A DNA stretch of 64,000 nucleotides from Bacteroidales bacterium. GTDB lineage: Bacteria > Bacteroidota > Bacteroidia > Bacteroidales > UBA932. The stretch lies in assembly GCA_016285175.1 (NCBI GenBank), contig JAEEQF010000002.1:1-64000 (forward strand), in the 5' to 3' direction. The notes under the pieces are model-generated. The model was not told where the DNA came from and did no database searches. It worked only from the letters and a program-made list of their open reading frames with translations. Below are positions 34,515-44,400 of this stretch, piece by piece. Made by a program: the position numbers and the translations under genes. Within the stretch, counting starts at the first letter, position 1. Every line of letters begins with the position of its first letter.

Positions 34515-35360
34515 TTACTTAAAGGATTCTCCTACTTTCTTGAGCGCTTTTTCAAGGCAGACCTGCCAGAAGTCCCAGTAATGGATGCCGTCCCGGGCAA
34601 TCCACTCACAATGGGCTACGGCATTGATGGCGTCGCTCAGGGCCTTTGCATCCTCATTGCTGACGGTAGTGTCCTGATTTCCCACCTCAATAGTGAAGTC
34701 GGGATGCGGGTTCACCGTCGCCAAAGCAGCGGCCTTGGCCTTCATTCCATCCAGGGAGATGAACCAGCTCATGCTGGTAGCCGGGCTCATGGCATAGGCG
34801 TAGGTAAACTTCTCCGGGTAGCTCAATGCATAATACAGTGTGCCGAATCCACCCATCGAGAGACCGGCAATGGCCCGTTTTCCGTTGCACTTGAAGGATT
34901 TTTCCACCTTCGGCATCAGTTCCTGATGGAAATACTTTTCGTAATCCTGATTGTTGAAGCCGATGTAGAAGTCGGACAAACCGTTCGGCATGATGATGAT
35001 CATGGGAACGCCGCCGTCTTTTAGATACTTCCGTGCGATTTCCTGAGCATTGCCCTTTTCCACCCAGTAGCGGTCCAGATGGCTCTGGTCTCCGGTTTCG
35101 TATCCATGGAGAAGGTACAGGAAAGGATAGTCCTTATTCTCGTCATAGCCATTGGGCAGCCAGACCGAATAGGTCATCTTCTGTCCCTTGTACTGACTCT
35201 GGATGGTAAGGTCCTGATAAAGCTTGTCTTCGGCGTTGAGCAAGTCGATAAGGTTTGTCTGGCCGTTGTCATCGGGTTTATCAGGCTTGTTACAGGCACT
35301 GGGGACCAGAATCCCCAGTGCCATTGTAACAAATATCCAAATACGGAGGGTCTTAGTCAT
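34515..35360 (-). CDS. CE1-type esterase lipoprotein, copy 5 (single domain)
   Basis: 281 residues. Signal peptide with a lipobox-like end (VPSAC, Cys23), so probably lipid-anchored, followed by an Asp/Lys/Pro linker and one esterase-D-type domain without the CBM48-like domain of the other copies. Likely triad Ser168 (GLSMGG), Asp230 (GNQD) and His260 (DGIHYW). The domain start YSVWLPNGYDENKDYPFLYLLHG is typical of feruloyl/acetyl xylan esterases (partly quoted). It starts 3 bp after the surface lipoprotein gene, in the susC operon. Confidence 0.82.
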   Translation of the reverse strand: MTKTLRIWIFVTMALGILVPSACNKPDKPDDNGQTNLIDLLNAEDKLYQDLTIQSQYKGQKMTYSVWLPNGYDENKDYPFLYLLHGYETGDQSHLDRYWVEKGNAQEIARKYLKDGGVPMIIIMPNGLSDFYIGFNNQDYEKYFHQELMPKVEKSFKCNGKRAIAGLSMGGFGTLYYALSYPEKFTYAYAMSPATSMSWFISLDGMKAKAAALATVNPHPDFTIEVGNQDTTVSNEDAKALSDAINAVAHCEWIARDGIHYWDFWQVCLEKALKKVGESFK

Positions 35361-35363
35361 TGC

Positions 35364-36599
35364 TTAGAACTTAACCAGGAAGGTGAATCCGTTTCCGCAG
35401 AAGGAATAGAGTTTGTCGCCAGCCTTGGCAACGGTTACAAGTTCGTTGGCGTTGATATCCACACGGGCGCCGTCCTTCATGTAGAAGGAACCGCCGGAGA
35501 TACCCCAATCCGGGAAGTTGTAGCCATTGGCAATGATGAGGGCTTCGCCCAGGTTCTCTGCATATTCCTTGCAGAGATAGGTGCCGGTGATGTCGGCGCC
35601 GGGCTCGGCGAAGAGCTCGAAGGTGGCAGCCGGAGCGCCGTCTTCGGTGACGTTGACCAGATGCTTCTTCATGCCGGCAGCGGTGTCGGAAGCAGTGTCA
35701 GTGCCGGCGAAGCCGAATACCAGACCTTCTCCCACCTCAGTGCCGCCAACCACGAATTCTGTGCCGGCTACATTGAAAACGAAGGATTTCTCGGAAAGCG
35801 GAGCGATGACCACTTTCTGACCGGCAGCCACATCCACACGGACGCCGTCCTTCATGAAGTAGGAACCGCCGGAGATGCCCCAATCCGGGAAGTTGTAACC
35901 ATTGGCGATGATACCACCCTCACCCAGGTTTTCTGCATACTCCTTGCACTCGTAAGTGCCGGCGATGCTGGTGGCGGCGGGATCCACGAAGATCTCAAAG
36001 ACTGCAGCTGCGTTGCCATCGCCATCGGTAAGGGTAATCAGATGCTTCTTCATACCGGCAGCAGTGTCGGAAGTGGCATCGGACAGTTTGTTTTCCACCA
36101 CGATGTCACCTACGATGGGATCCGGATAGAAGGCCAGTTTGCCCGTCCATTCCACTTTGTAGGGAGTTCCGTCCTCGCAGAAGAGGACACATTTGAGCGT
36201 ATAAACATCGTCCAGGCTGTAGGTCTTCTTCTCCGTATCTACGGGAACGCGTTCTACAACCACACGGCCGGATTTAACTCCCTTGCCGTCCACAGAGGTC
36301 TGGCCACTGATGAAGTTGCCGTTCTGGGCGGCAGCGGCGCTGGCCTCGATGTAAGTATTTTCGGACAGGAAATACTTGCTTCCTACCAGAACCAGGTGAA
36401 CCTTGTTGGAGCCGCTCAGATCCACAGTGATGAGACGGCCGTTTTCACCCTTTTCACTGGTGGCGGCGGCAGAGGAGATAGCGGTCTTGTCCACGACGGT
36501 GGGGGCGGGGAACGTACCGCTTAGCGGATCCAAAACGGGCTTGTAGCAAGAGCTGAGTCCCAGGACCAGGCATCCAATGAGCAATATATTCTTTTTCAT
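35364..36599 (-). CDS. Surface lipoprotein in the SusE/F position, with a duplicated domain
   Basis: 411 residues, lipoprotein signal (VLGLSSC, Cys18). Residues 20-165 form one region; then two tandem copies of a ~125-residue domain, 177-303 and 304-411, sharing blocks such as SDTAAGMKKHL, KEYAENLGE and NFPDWGISGGS. By position after susD it is expected to bind glycan at the cell surface, like SusE/SusF. I do not recognise the fold from a named family. The high identity of the two copies indicates a fairly recent duplication. Confidence 0.6.
   Translation of the reverse strand: MKKNILLIGCLVLGLSSCYKPVLDPLSGTFPAPTVVDKTAISSAAATSEKGENGRLITVDLSGSNKVHLVLVGSKYFLSENTYIEASAAAAQNGNFISGQTSVDGKGVKSGRVVVERVPVDTEKKTYSLDDVYTLKCVLFCEDGTPYKVEWTGKLAFYPDPIVGDIVVENKLSDATSDTAAGMKKHLITLTDGDGNAAAVFEIFVDPAATSIAGTYECKEYAENLGEGGIIANGYNFPDWGISGGSYFMKDGVRVDVAAGQKVVIAPLSEKSFVFNVAGTEFVVGGTEVGEGLVFGFAGTDTASDTAAGMKKHLVNVTEDGAPAATFELFAEPGADITGTYLCKEYAENLGEALIIANGYNFPDWGISGGSFYMKDGARVDINANELVTVAKAGDKLYSFCGNGFTFLVKF
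35367..36071 (-). repeat. In-frame tandem duplication in the surface lipoprotein gene
   Basis: Two units, 36071-35691 and 35690-35367, period about 381 bp (127 residues); they are alike at DNA level over long blocks, for example around 35503 and 35881. Confidence 0.8.
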
Positions 36600-36620
36600 A
36601 TCTTTCTCAGATTAAGACTA

Positions 36621-38168
36621 TTAATAACCCGGGTTCTGTTCAATGGCGGAATTCAGGCGAATCTCGGTGGCAGGATAGGGCAGGCGGTCATTCTTGCCGG
36701 CCTTGAAGCCGTAGGAGGGATTGCCGCAAGGGAGATACTTCACCTGACCGTTCACCTGGAGCTCAGGATAAGTGTCGCCATTCTTGGCCATCTTGGAGCC
36801 TTCGCCCCAACGGAGCAGGTCCTGCATACGGGTGCCTTCCCCAAAGAGTTCCAGGCGTTTTTCCAGTTTGATGTCATTCAGCGTCACGGAGCCCAGAGGG
36901 GCCAGGTGGGCACGGACACGGACCTGGTTCACATAGTCGGCAGCCTTTCCGGTATTTCCGGCCAGGAAGTGGGCCTCGGCGCCGCAGAGGAGAACCTCGG
37001 CGTAACGCATCCAGATGGTGTTGGCGGCATATACGAAGTCATTGCCCATACCGCGTTCTTCGGCCAGGATGCGGAGTTTCCACATAAAGTAGCCTTCGCC
37101 GATGACCGGGCTCTTGAGGGTGATGCCCAGTTCACCGTTCAGCTGGTCCAGGGTCTTCAGGGAGTTGTTCAGGCGGTAACCGTCCACGCCTTCATCCTTC
37201 ACGAAGTCGTCGTACAGGCTCTTGGTGGGTACGCGGAAGCCCCAGCCGGTATTCATAATGGGCGTATCGGCCGGCCAGTTCATCTTGTCCATACGCCAGT
37301 TGGTCATAAGGGCGTACATACTGAAGTTCTGGAAGGAGTTGTTGTCGTCGTGCACGCGGTTGCTCTCGAACAGGGTCTCGCAGTTGTGCTTGTTGGTAGA
37401 ACGGTGGATGAGGCTGTAGTCCTCCATCAGGGCATACTTGCCGGAACTCACTACAGCGTCAAACTGGGCGGCGGCTTCGGCATACTTGCCCTGCCACAGA
37501 TAGACCTTGCCCAGGAGGGCCTGTGCAAACTGCTTGGTCACGCGCCAGGTGTTGTCGTTCACGCTGGATTTCTCCACCAGGGCGCCGGAATTGATGGCCT
37601 CGGTGAGGTCCTTTTCCATCAGGCCCCAGAGTTCCTCGTCGGTACCGTTGGGGACATTGTACTCGGACGGAGCCAGTTCGTGATCCACAAGCGGAGGGTT
37701 GCCCCACATGGTCTTGAGGTCAAAGTAGGCGAAGGCGCGGAAGACCTTGGCCTCGGCACGGGCCATCCTGGCCATGGCGGAACCGCCCTCCTCTTCCACG
37801 TGGCCCAGGATTACGTTTGCCTTGTAGATAAGGGTATAGAAAGTGGTGAACATAGCCTCCACGTAGTCCTCTTCGGCATCGAAGGTGAACTCGTTCAGGT
37901 GTTCCAGGTTGTTGTTGTCACCCCGCATGGAGCCGCCGGCCCAGAAATCGTCGGTGAGCATGGCCTTGCAGAGTTTCACATTGTATTCCCAGCCACGGAC
38001 CTCCAGGTACATGGCCACGTCGGCCGACTGGATCTGGTCGTCGGTCTTGTAATAGGTATTGTAGTCCAGGACTCCCTTCTGGGGGATGTCCAGCATCTTG
38101 GAGCAGGAAACGGCAGCAAGGGAAAGGGCGGCTGCCACAACAGTGAGAATGATATTTCTTGTTTTCAT
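36621..38168 (-). CDS. SusD/RagB-family nutrient-binding lipoprotein
   Basis: 515 residues. Signal peptide with lipobox AVSC (Cys22), then the SusD-type N-terminus (KMLDIPQKGVLDYNTYYKTDDQ) and tetratricopeptide-like helices; the C-terminal part has RLELFGEGTRMQDLLRWGEG, typical of the family, and ends EIRLNSAIEQNPGY. It forms the lid over the SusC transporter and captures oligosaccharides. It follows susC by 13 bp. Gene identity is strong; the ligand is unknown. Confidence 0.93.
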   Translation of the reverse strand: MKTRNIILTVVAAALSLAAVSCSKMLDIPQKGVLDYNTYYKTDDQIQSADVAMYLEVRGWEYNVKLCKAMLTDDFWAGGSMRGDNNNLEHLNEFTFDAEEDYVEAMFTTFYTLIYKANVILGHVEEEGGSAMARMARAEAKVFRAFAYFDLKTMWGNPPLVDHELAPSEYNVPNGTDEELWGLMEKDLTEAINSGALVEKSSVNDNTWRVTKQFAQALLGKVYLWQGKYAEAAAQFDAVVSSGKYALMEDYSLIHRSTNKHNCETLFESNRVHDDNNSFQNFSMYALMTNWRMDKMNWPADTPIMNTGWGFRVPTKSLYDDFVKDEGVDGYRLNNSLKTLDQLNGELGITLKSPVIGEGYFMWKLRILAEERGMGNDFVYAANTIWMRYAEVLLCGAEAHFLAGNTGKAADYVNQVRVRAHLAPLGSVTLNDIKLEKRLELFGEGTRMQDLLRWGEGSKMAKNGDTYPELQVNGQVKYLPCGNPSYGFKAGKNDRLPYPATEIRLNSAIEQNPGY

Positions 38169-38181
38169 AAGGCAGTCAGTA

Positions 38182-41100
38182 TTAGAAGGTAATGTTCACA
38201 CCAAAGACAACCTTCTTGGCGGTAGGATAGGAACCCTTGTCAACACCCAGGCTGCTTCCGGTTCCGGTGACTTCGGGGTCGAAGCCGGGATAGTTGGAGA
38301 AGGTGAACCAGTCGTCCAGGGAACCGTAGATGCGCAGGTTGTCCACCTTGAACTTGCGGGTGAAGCTCTGCGGCAGGGTGTAACCCAGCTGGATCTGCTT
38401 GATCTTGGCATAGGAGCCGTCAAAGACTACGGCGTCGGAGGTGAGGTACTGCTGCCAGTTGGCGGCATTGGCGGCCGGCTTGGTACCGTTGGTGTGGCTG
38501 GGAGTCCAGCGGTCTTCCGTGAGGAAGCTCAGGCGGTTGGACGGATAGTCCACCACGGTGAGGCAGTTGTAGATCTTGCTGCCGGCGGCACCGGTGAGGA
38601 ACACCACCGCGTCAATGCCCTTCCAGGCGGCGGTGAGGGTGATACCGTAGTTCAGGCTGGGGATACCGGAGCCCAGGTCCATCTTGTCGGCCTGGGTGGC
38701 GTCGCCGCTGCCGTCGAGGTCCTCGAACATAGCGTTACCGTTGGCAGGGTCGATACCGGTAAAGTGGTAGCCGTAGAAGTGCCAGGCGGGATAGCCTTTC
38801 TCGAAACGGGTGATGGTACCGTAGTTACGCACGCCGGTGCCGTCGATACCGTCGGAGAGGGTCTCGTGCAGGTAGGTCACCTCGTTCCTGAGGGTGGAAA
38901 GGTTGCCGCCGATGCTGTAGCTGAAGTCGCCGATCTGGTCCCTCCATTTGAGTTCGAACTCAAGACCGGAGTTGCGCACGTTACCGGCGTTCACCGGGGA
39001 GGCGGTCACACCCACCACGGTGGACGGGGTGATACCCGTGACAATCAGGTCCTTGGTCATCTTGTTGAACCAGTCCACGCTGAAGGTGAGGCGGTCGCGC
39101 AGGAAGCGCAGGTCCAGGCCGAAGTTCAGCTGCTCGGAGGTTTCCCATTTGAGTTCCTCGTTACCGGTGGAGGAAGGGGCATAACCCAGCAGATATTCCA
39201 GGCCGTTGCCCGTAGGATAGTTACCGGTAGAGGCGATTACGTTGGCATAGCGATAGCCGCTGAGGCCGGCGAGGGAGCCGTTCTGGCCCCAGGAAGCGCG
39301 GAACTTGGCAAAGTTGACCACATCCTTGAGCGGAGTGAAGAAGTTCTCCTCGGAAATGGTCCAACCGGCTGAAACGGAAGGGAAGTAACCCCAGCGCATC
39401 GGCTTGGGCAGGATGGAAAGGTCGGCGGCGTCTGCACGGAAGGAAACCTGGACATTATACTTGTTCTGGTAGCTCCAGTTGGCACGGCCGAAGTAGGAAA
39501 GCTTGCGGGAAAGATTCGGGGTGGCACCGCCTACCGAAGGAACGGCATTGGCCGAGTGGGAGCCGAAATAGTAGAACAGCGGATCGTTCTGGGTAACGCC
39601 CAGGTCGTCGTCGCTGCCCCGGTAGCTTCCGTTCATGGAGAAGCTGCGGGAGCTGGAGAAGGACGTACCTACCATAAGGGTTACGGAATGCTTGCCGAAG
39701 TTCTGGTTCCAGTTGGCGAAGTTCTCCCACTGATAATACATGGAGTTGCCGTCGGAACCGGACAGGCCGATGTAGTTCTGGTAGGCGTTCTGGTTGATAT
39801 AATAATTAAGGCTGTAGCCGTAATTGTCGTTGGCCGACAGGCGGTAGCCCACGCGGGAAGTAATGGTCAGGTTCTGCCAGGGCCGGAAATTGACGGAAGT
39901 GGAACCGTTGATATTGAAACCGTGGGAATCGCTGTAGGAACGGTCACGCATGATGCGCGGGTTCACGTTCTCGGACGGGTTGAAGAAGGACGCGGCGTAA
40001 TAGTTGCCGTTCTCGTCCTGCAGGAGGTTGCGACCGGCGTCCAGATAGGACTGCATGAAATCCGGCAGGTTGTCGGCGGTATAGGTGGGAGGGGTGAGCG
40101 GGTCCAGCTGGAGGGCGGAGAGCACGGCGGAGCCGTAGTCGGAGCCTTCGGAAACGCTGCGGGCCTGGTAGTATTCCACCTGATTGTTGGTCTGAATCTC
40201 CAGCCAGGGCTTGAACTTCCAGGAACCGTTAACCATGAAGGTGATACGTTTGTAAACATCGGAGTCGCCAACGAACATACCATTGTTGTCCAGATAACTG
40301 GCGGAGATGTAGAGGTTACCTTTGTCGTTACCGGCCGAGAAAGAGAGATTGTGATGCTGCATCAGGGAATTCTCATAGGAATAGCCCAGCCAGTCGGTGT
40401 TGGTCTTGAAATCCCAGTTGGCATAGAAGTCCTGGATGTTGTAACGGCCGTTCTCAATGAAGTACTGCATGTACTGTTCGGCGTTCATCACCTTGGGGAC
40501 GTGGTTCAGGCTCTGGGAAGTGAGCTGGTAGGAATAGCTGATTTTGCCATCGCCCTGACCGCGGCGGGTGGTGATCATGATAACACCGTTACCGGCCTCG
40601 GCACCGTAGATGGCGGCGGAAGCACCGTCCTTGAGGACTTCCATGGATTCGATATCGTTAGGGTCGATACCGGCGATGGAGTTGGTGCGGCGGCCGTCCA
40701 CGACGTACAAGGGGTTGGAGGAACCGTTGGAGGAAATACCGCGGACCTGGATGCTGGGAGAAGCACCCGGACGGGCGGAACTGGAGAAGACCTGCACACC
40801 GGAGGTCTTGCCCTGGAGGGCGCTTTCCGGCGAGGTGATGGTACGGTTCTGGATATCCTCGGACTTGACCTGGGATATGGAACCGGTAACATCGGACTTC
40901 TTCTGTACACCGTAACCCACGACGACGGTTTCTTCAATCATCTGGGTGTCGGTAATCATCATAATGTTCACTTTCTCGGTCTGGGTGGCCACGAATTCCT
41001 GGGTGATGAAGCCCACGGAGGAGAATTCGATAACGGCGCCAACCGGAACCGTGATTGTAAAGTTACCGTCCAGATCGGTGATGGTGCCGTTGGTGGTGCC

Positions 41101-41250
41101 CTTCTGGACAACGCCGGCGGCGATCATCGGCTCGTTCTGGTCATCGGTAACCACACCGGAGATGGTCACGCGCTGCTGGGCAGCAAGGGACCAACCCACT
41201 AGGAGCGACAGCGCAAGGGCCGTCATCTTCCTGAACAGAGTTTTTCTCAT
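38182..41250 (-). CDS. SusC/RagA-family TonB-dependent glycan transporter
   Basis: 1022 residues. Signal peptide, a carboxypeptidase-regulatory-like domain (about 27-105, ISGVVTDDQNEPMIAAGVV), the TonB-box region EETVVVGYGVQKKSDVTGS, the plug with VRGISSNGSSNPLYVVDG, and a 22-strand barrel ending in FGVNITF. It imports oligosaccharides together with the SusD partner downstream. It is the first gene of a six-gene minus-strand run and diverges from the hybrid regulator that probably controls it. Its promoter has a -7 box but no -33 box, which fits activator dependence. Confidence 0.95.
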   Translation of the reverse strand: MRKTLFRKMTALALSLLVGWSLAAQQRVTISGVVTDDQNEPMIAAGVVQKGTTNGTITDLDGNFTITVPVGAVIEFSSVGFITQEFVATQTEKVNIMMITDTQMIEETVVVGYGVQKKSDVTGSISQVKSEDIQNRTITSPESALQGKTSGVQVFSSSARPGASPSIQVRGISSNGSSNPLYVVDGRRTNSIAGIDPNDIESMEVLKDGASAAIYGAEAGNGVIMITTRRGQGDGKISYSYQLTSQSLNHVPKVMNAEQYMQYFIENGRYNIQDFYANWDFKTNTDWLGYSYENSLMQHHNLSFSAGNDKGNLYISASYLDNNGMFVGDSDVYKRITFMVNGSWKFKPWLEIQTNNQVEYYQARSVSEGSDYGSAVLSALQLDPLTPPTYTADNLPDFMQSYLDAGRNLLQDENGNYYAASFFNPSENVNPRIMRDRSYSDSHGFNINGSTSVNFRPWQNLTITSRVGYRLSANDNYGYSLNYYINQNAYQNYIGLSGSDGNSMYYQWENFANWNQNFGKHSVTLMVGTSFSSSRSFSMNGSYRGSDDDLGVTQNDPLFYYFGSHSANAVPSVGGATPNLSRKLSYFGRANWSYQNKYNVQVSFRADAADLSILPKPMRWGYFPSVSAGWTISEENFFTPLKDVVNFAKFRASWGQNGSLAGLSGYRYANVIASTGNYPTGNGLEYLLGYAPSSTGNEELKWETSEQLNFGLDLRFLRDRLTFSVDWFNKMTKDLIVTGITPSTVVGVTASPVNAGNVRNSGLEFELKWRDQIGDFSYSIGGNLSTLRNEVTYLHETLSDGIDGTGVRNYGTITRFEKGYPAWHFYGYHFTGIDPANGNAMFEDLDGSGDATQADKMDLGSGIPSLNYGITLTAAWKGIDAVVFLTGAAGSKIYNCLTVVDYPSNRLSFLTEDRWTPSHTNGTKPAANAANWQQYLTSDAVVFDGSYAKIKQIQLGYTLPQSFTRKFKVDNLRIYGSLDDWFTFSNYPGFDPEVTGTGSSLGVDKGSYPTAKKVVFGVNITF

Positions 41251-41310
41251 GTGATCGGTTTTAAAATGGTTATATGTTAAAAATGATTAATTCTGCGATT
41301 AACCGTGGTG

Positions 41311-41318
41311 CAAATTTA
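41311..41318 (-). promoter_or_regulatory. Candidate promoter -7 box of susC
   Basis: TAAATTTG on the minus strand, exact TAnnTTTG, without a -33 box. Leader about 55 nt. Confidence 0.5.
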
Positions 41319-41399
41319 CGGACAATCCTCCGCTTCGGGCGTGCGTGATAGATAGGAAGTTGTTCCGGACGTTCAAGAGTTCAACCAAATCATCCGGGT

Positions 41400-41431
41400 A
41401 TTGTGCAGAATGTTTTTTTAGACTATTTTTG
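41400..41431 (+). promoter_or_regulatory. Promoter of the hybrid regulator gene
   Basis: ATTG (41400-41403), 20 bp, TATTTTTG (41424-41431); the ATG follows 24 bp later. Confidence 0.6.
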
Positions 41432-41455
41432 TAACTGAAAACCAATAACCAACCC

Positions 41456-44400
41456 ATGAAAAGACTTCTATCAGGATTCTGCCTGTTACTCGCGTGGGTA
41501 TGTACCTTTGCCCAGAGTACGCGTATGCAACCCGTTCAGGATCATTTGTCCAATAATTCGGTAAACGCCCTGGTGCAGGACCGGGCCGGGCATCTCTGGA
41601 TCGGGACCAGCCGGGGGCTGAACCGCTTCAACGGGTCTGCCTACAAGCCCTATCTGCACATGCAGGAAGACAGCCTGAGCCTCTTCGACGATTATGTATC
41701 GGCCTTGATGTATGACAGCGGCGAGCGTCTGTGGGTGGGTACTTCTTCCGGGATCGCCCTGCTTCGCAACGGCCGCGTGGACCCTAAGGTAAGATGGGAG
41801 GTGGGCCGCGTTTTCTCCCTGGCTTCGCTGGACGAGCAGCATCTGCTGTGCTCCGTGCGCAATACCCTTTCCATCGTTGACAAGACCACAGGTGAGAACC
41901 GCCCCGTCTTCCACGACGACAGGATCACCTACAACAGTTTCTTGCTCACCGGGGGCGGTTATGTGTGGATAGACCATCTTGCCCGGCCGGACATTACGGT
42001 GCTGGACCAGTCTTTCCGTATAGTGCGGGAGTTGTCGCGCCCGGGAGAGAACATCCGTGGAATCTGTGAAGGCTACGACCGCTTTATCTATGTGTGCACG
42101 GACAAAGGCCTTTTCAAATATATGCCGGACGGCACGCCCGCCCCGCTTCCCGCCTTTCTGGAAGGACTCACCAAGGGAGAGAACGTCCTTTTCTTCAATC
42201 GCCGGCCGGATGCGGAGATGATGATTCTGGGGGTTCAGGGAAAAGGGATCTATTCCGTCCGTGCGGAACAGGTACGCCGCATTGTCCTGCAGGAAGACCT
42301 GGATGAATGCCGGAGTTGCCTCTCCCTCCTTACGGAGGACAATATCTGGCTCAGCCGTAACCGCCAGGGGTTGCAGTGGCATTATCTGCCGACCGACCGG
42401 GAGAGCATCCTGATTCCGAAGGAACACCCTTCCGAAGCCTTGAATAACTTCTACGAGAAGGATGCGGAGAACCTGCTCATCCTTACCAATAAAGCTATAT
42501 ATACCTACCAGCGGGCCCGCCGGGAGATTCACCGGGTGCAGGCCGAGGGAATCAATGGAAACGACCAGCTTACTATCTCCCTGATAGACCAGCGCGGCCG
42601 GCTGTGGCTGGTCTATGGTTTCCGGGAGCTCCGCCGCTACGAGTGGAAGGGAGACCGGCTGGTCATCACTTTCCGCTATCCGGTGCAGGCTTCTGTCTCC
42701 ATCTGGAACAGCGCCGACGGGCGGGTCCACCTGCTGCAGGGGGACAAGATTCTCACCGTAGACCGGGAAGACCGGGTGTCCACCCTGCCGGCCAGCGCCC
42801 ATCCGCCTTTCTGGTACAGCGGACAGACCCGCAGCGGCCTCCCTTATTTCCTGGCCGATGACAGTATCTGGATTTCCCGGGACAACCTGATCCTGAGCCG
42901 CCTGGACATTGATGTGGAGACACCGGTGGCCTTTTACGAAGACGTGGACGGAACCTATTGGATAGGCTCCAGCCGGAACGGCCTCTTCCATTATGACCCG
43001 GTTTCCAAGCAGCTCTCCGCGACCCCTTATGGCAACGAGCAGACAGACCATTCCATCCGTTCCCTTACCGGAGACCCTTACGGAAACATCTGGGTGGCAT
43101 CCCGTACGAGTGTGACCATGATTTCCCGCAAGGACGGCAGCGCCGTCACCTATAAATCCCTGCCGGGGCTGACCGGGGTAATGTCCACCAACAACTCCCT
43201 GGTGGGCCGGGACCGGACCGTCTATTTTGGCAGCATTTACAGGATTTTCTCCTTCCTGGCCGTGAATCCGGAGATGGAGCGGGACATTCCTCTGGAGTTG
43301 GACGGTATTACGGTAAACGGTTCCACCCTGCTTTCGGCCATTCCGGAAGAACTGGTGCTGAACCACAGGCAGACCCAGATGTCCTTCTATTTTTCGGCCA
43401 TGAACTTCAACGCCAATTTCAGCCCCGTGTACCAGTATAAACTGGAAGGCTTCGATGCCGATTGGAATGCCGCCGGAGACGGCCGGAGGGTGAGTTACTC
43501 CGGCTTGTCACCAGGTTCGTACACCTTCCGGGTGCGGGTGCAGCGTCCGGACGGGCAGTGGAGTACCGAAGAGCTGGTGCAGAAAGTGCGGATCCGCCCT
43601 TCTCCCTTCCTTTCCTGGCCGATGCTCCTTCTGTACGGGCTCCTGCTGGTGGGCGCCGTCCTGGCCGGTATCTACCTGTATGTCCGCTCCAAGATGGACC
43701 GCGAGAGGCTGGACCTCAACGTGCAGGAAAAGATGCTGGTGGAGCAGATGAGCCAGGAGCGTACCACCTTCTTCACCAATGTTTCCCACGAGTTCCGCAC
43801 GCCGCTGGCCCTCATCTACGGTCCGGTGAAGGAGCTGGCCCGGTCCACCACCCTGGACGAGAAAGACCGCAAGCTGGTGGGCGTGGTGGAGCGCAATTCG
43901 GAGCGCATGATCCGGCTCACGGACCAGCTCCTGCAGTTCAACCAGTCGGCGGTGAACCGCGACGAGCTTTCCGTGGAACGGGTAGACCTGGCGGCGGTGC
44001 TCCGCAAGATGCTGGAGAATTTTGAATACATGTTCCGCCAGAAGAACCTGGCCGTGCATCTGGACGCCCCGTCCATGCTGGATGCGTACTGCGACAGGGA
44101 AAAGGTGGAAAGGATTGTGTTCAACCTGGTGAGCAATGCGGTAAAATACACCCCGGAGCGCGGCCAGATAGAGGTTTCCCTCACATCGGACGGCAAAAAT
44201 GCCAGCATCGAGGTGGCCGATACAGGTATCGGCATCGCCCCGGAGAAGATGTCCCGCATCTTCAACCGCTACGAGCGGGTGGGGGAGAAAGTGGGCGACA
44301 GCCTGCCCACAGGTTTCGGCATCGGCCTCAATTATGCCCGGCATCTGGCCGAGGTGCACAAGGGTGAGCTTTCCGTCCGCAGCAACGATCCCATAGGAAC

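Larger units (their letters stand above)
41251..41455. promoter_or_regulatory. Divergent control region susC / hybrid regulator
   Basis: The longest gene-free stretch in the window. It holds a promoter box for each direction, direct repeats GTTCAA (41371-41376 and 41379-41384) lying about 55-65 bp upstream of the susC -7 box, and a second pair GATTAA (41285-41290 and 41297-41302) in the susC leader. The GTTCAA pair is the best candidate for a site of the AraC-type domain of the regulator; this is an inference. Confidence 0.4.
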
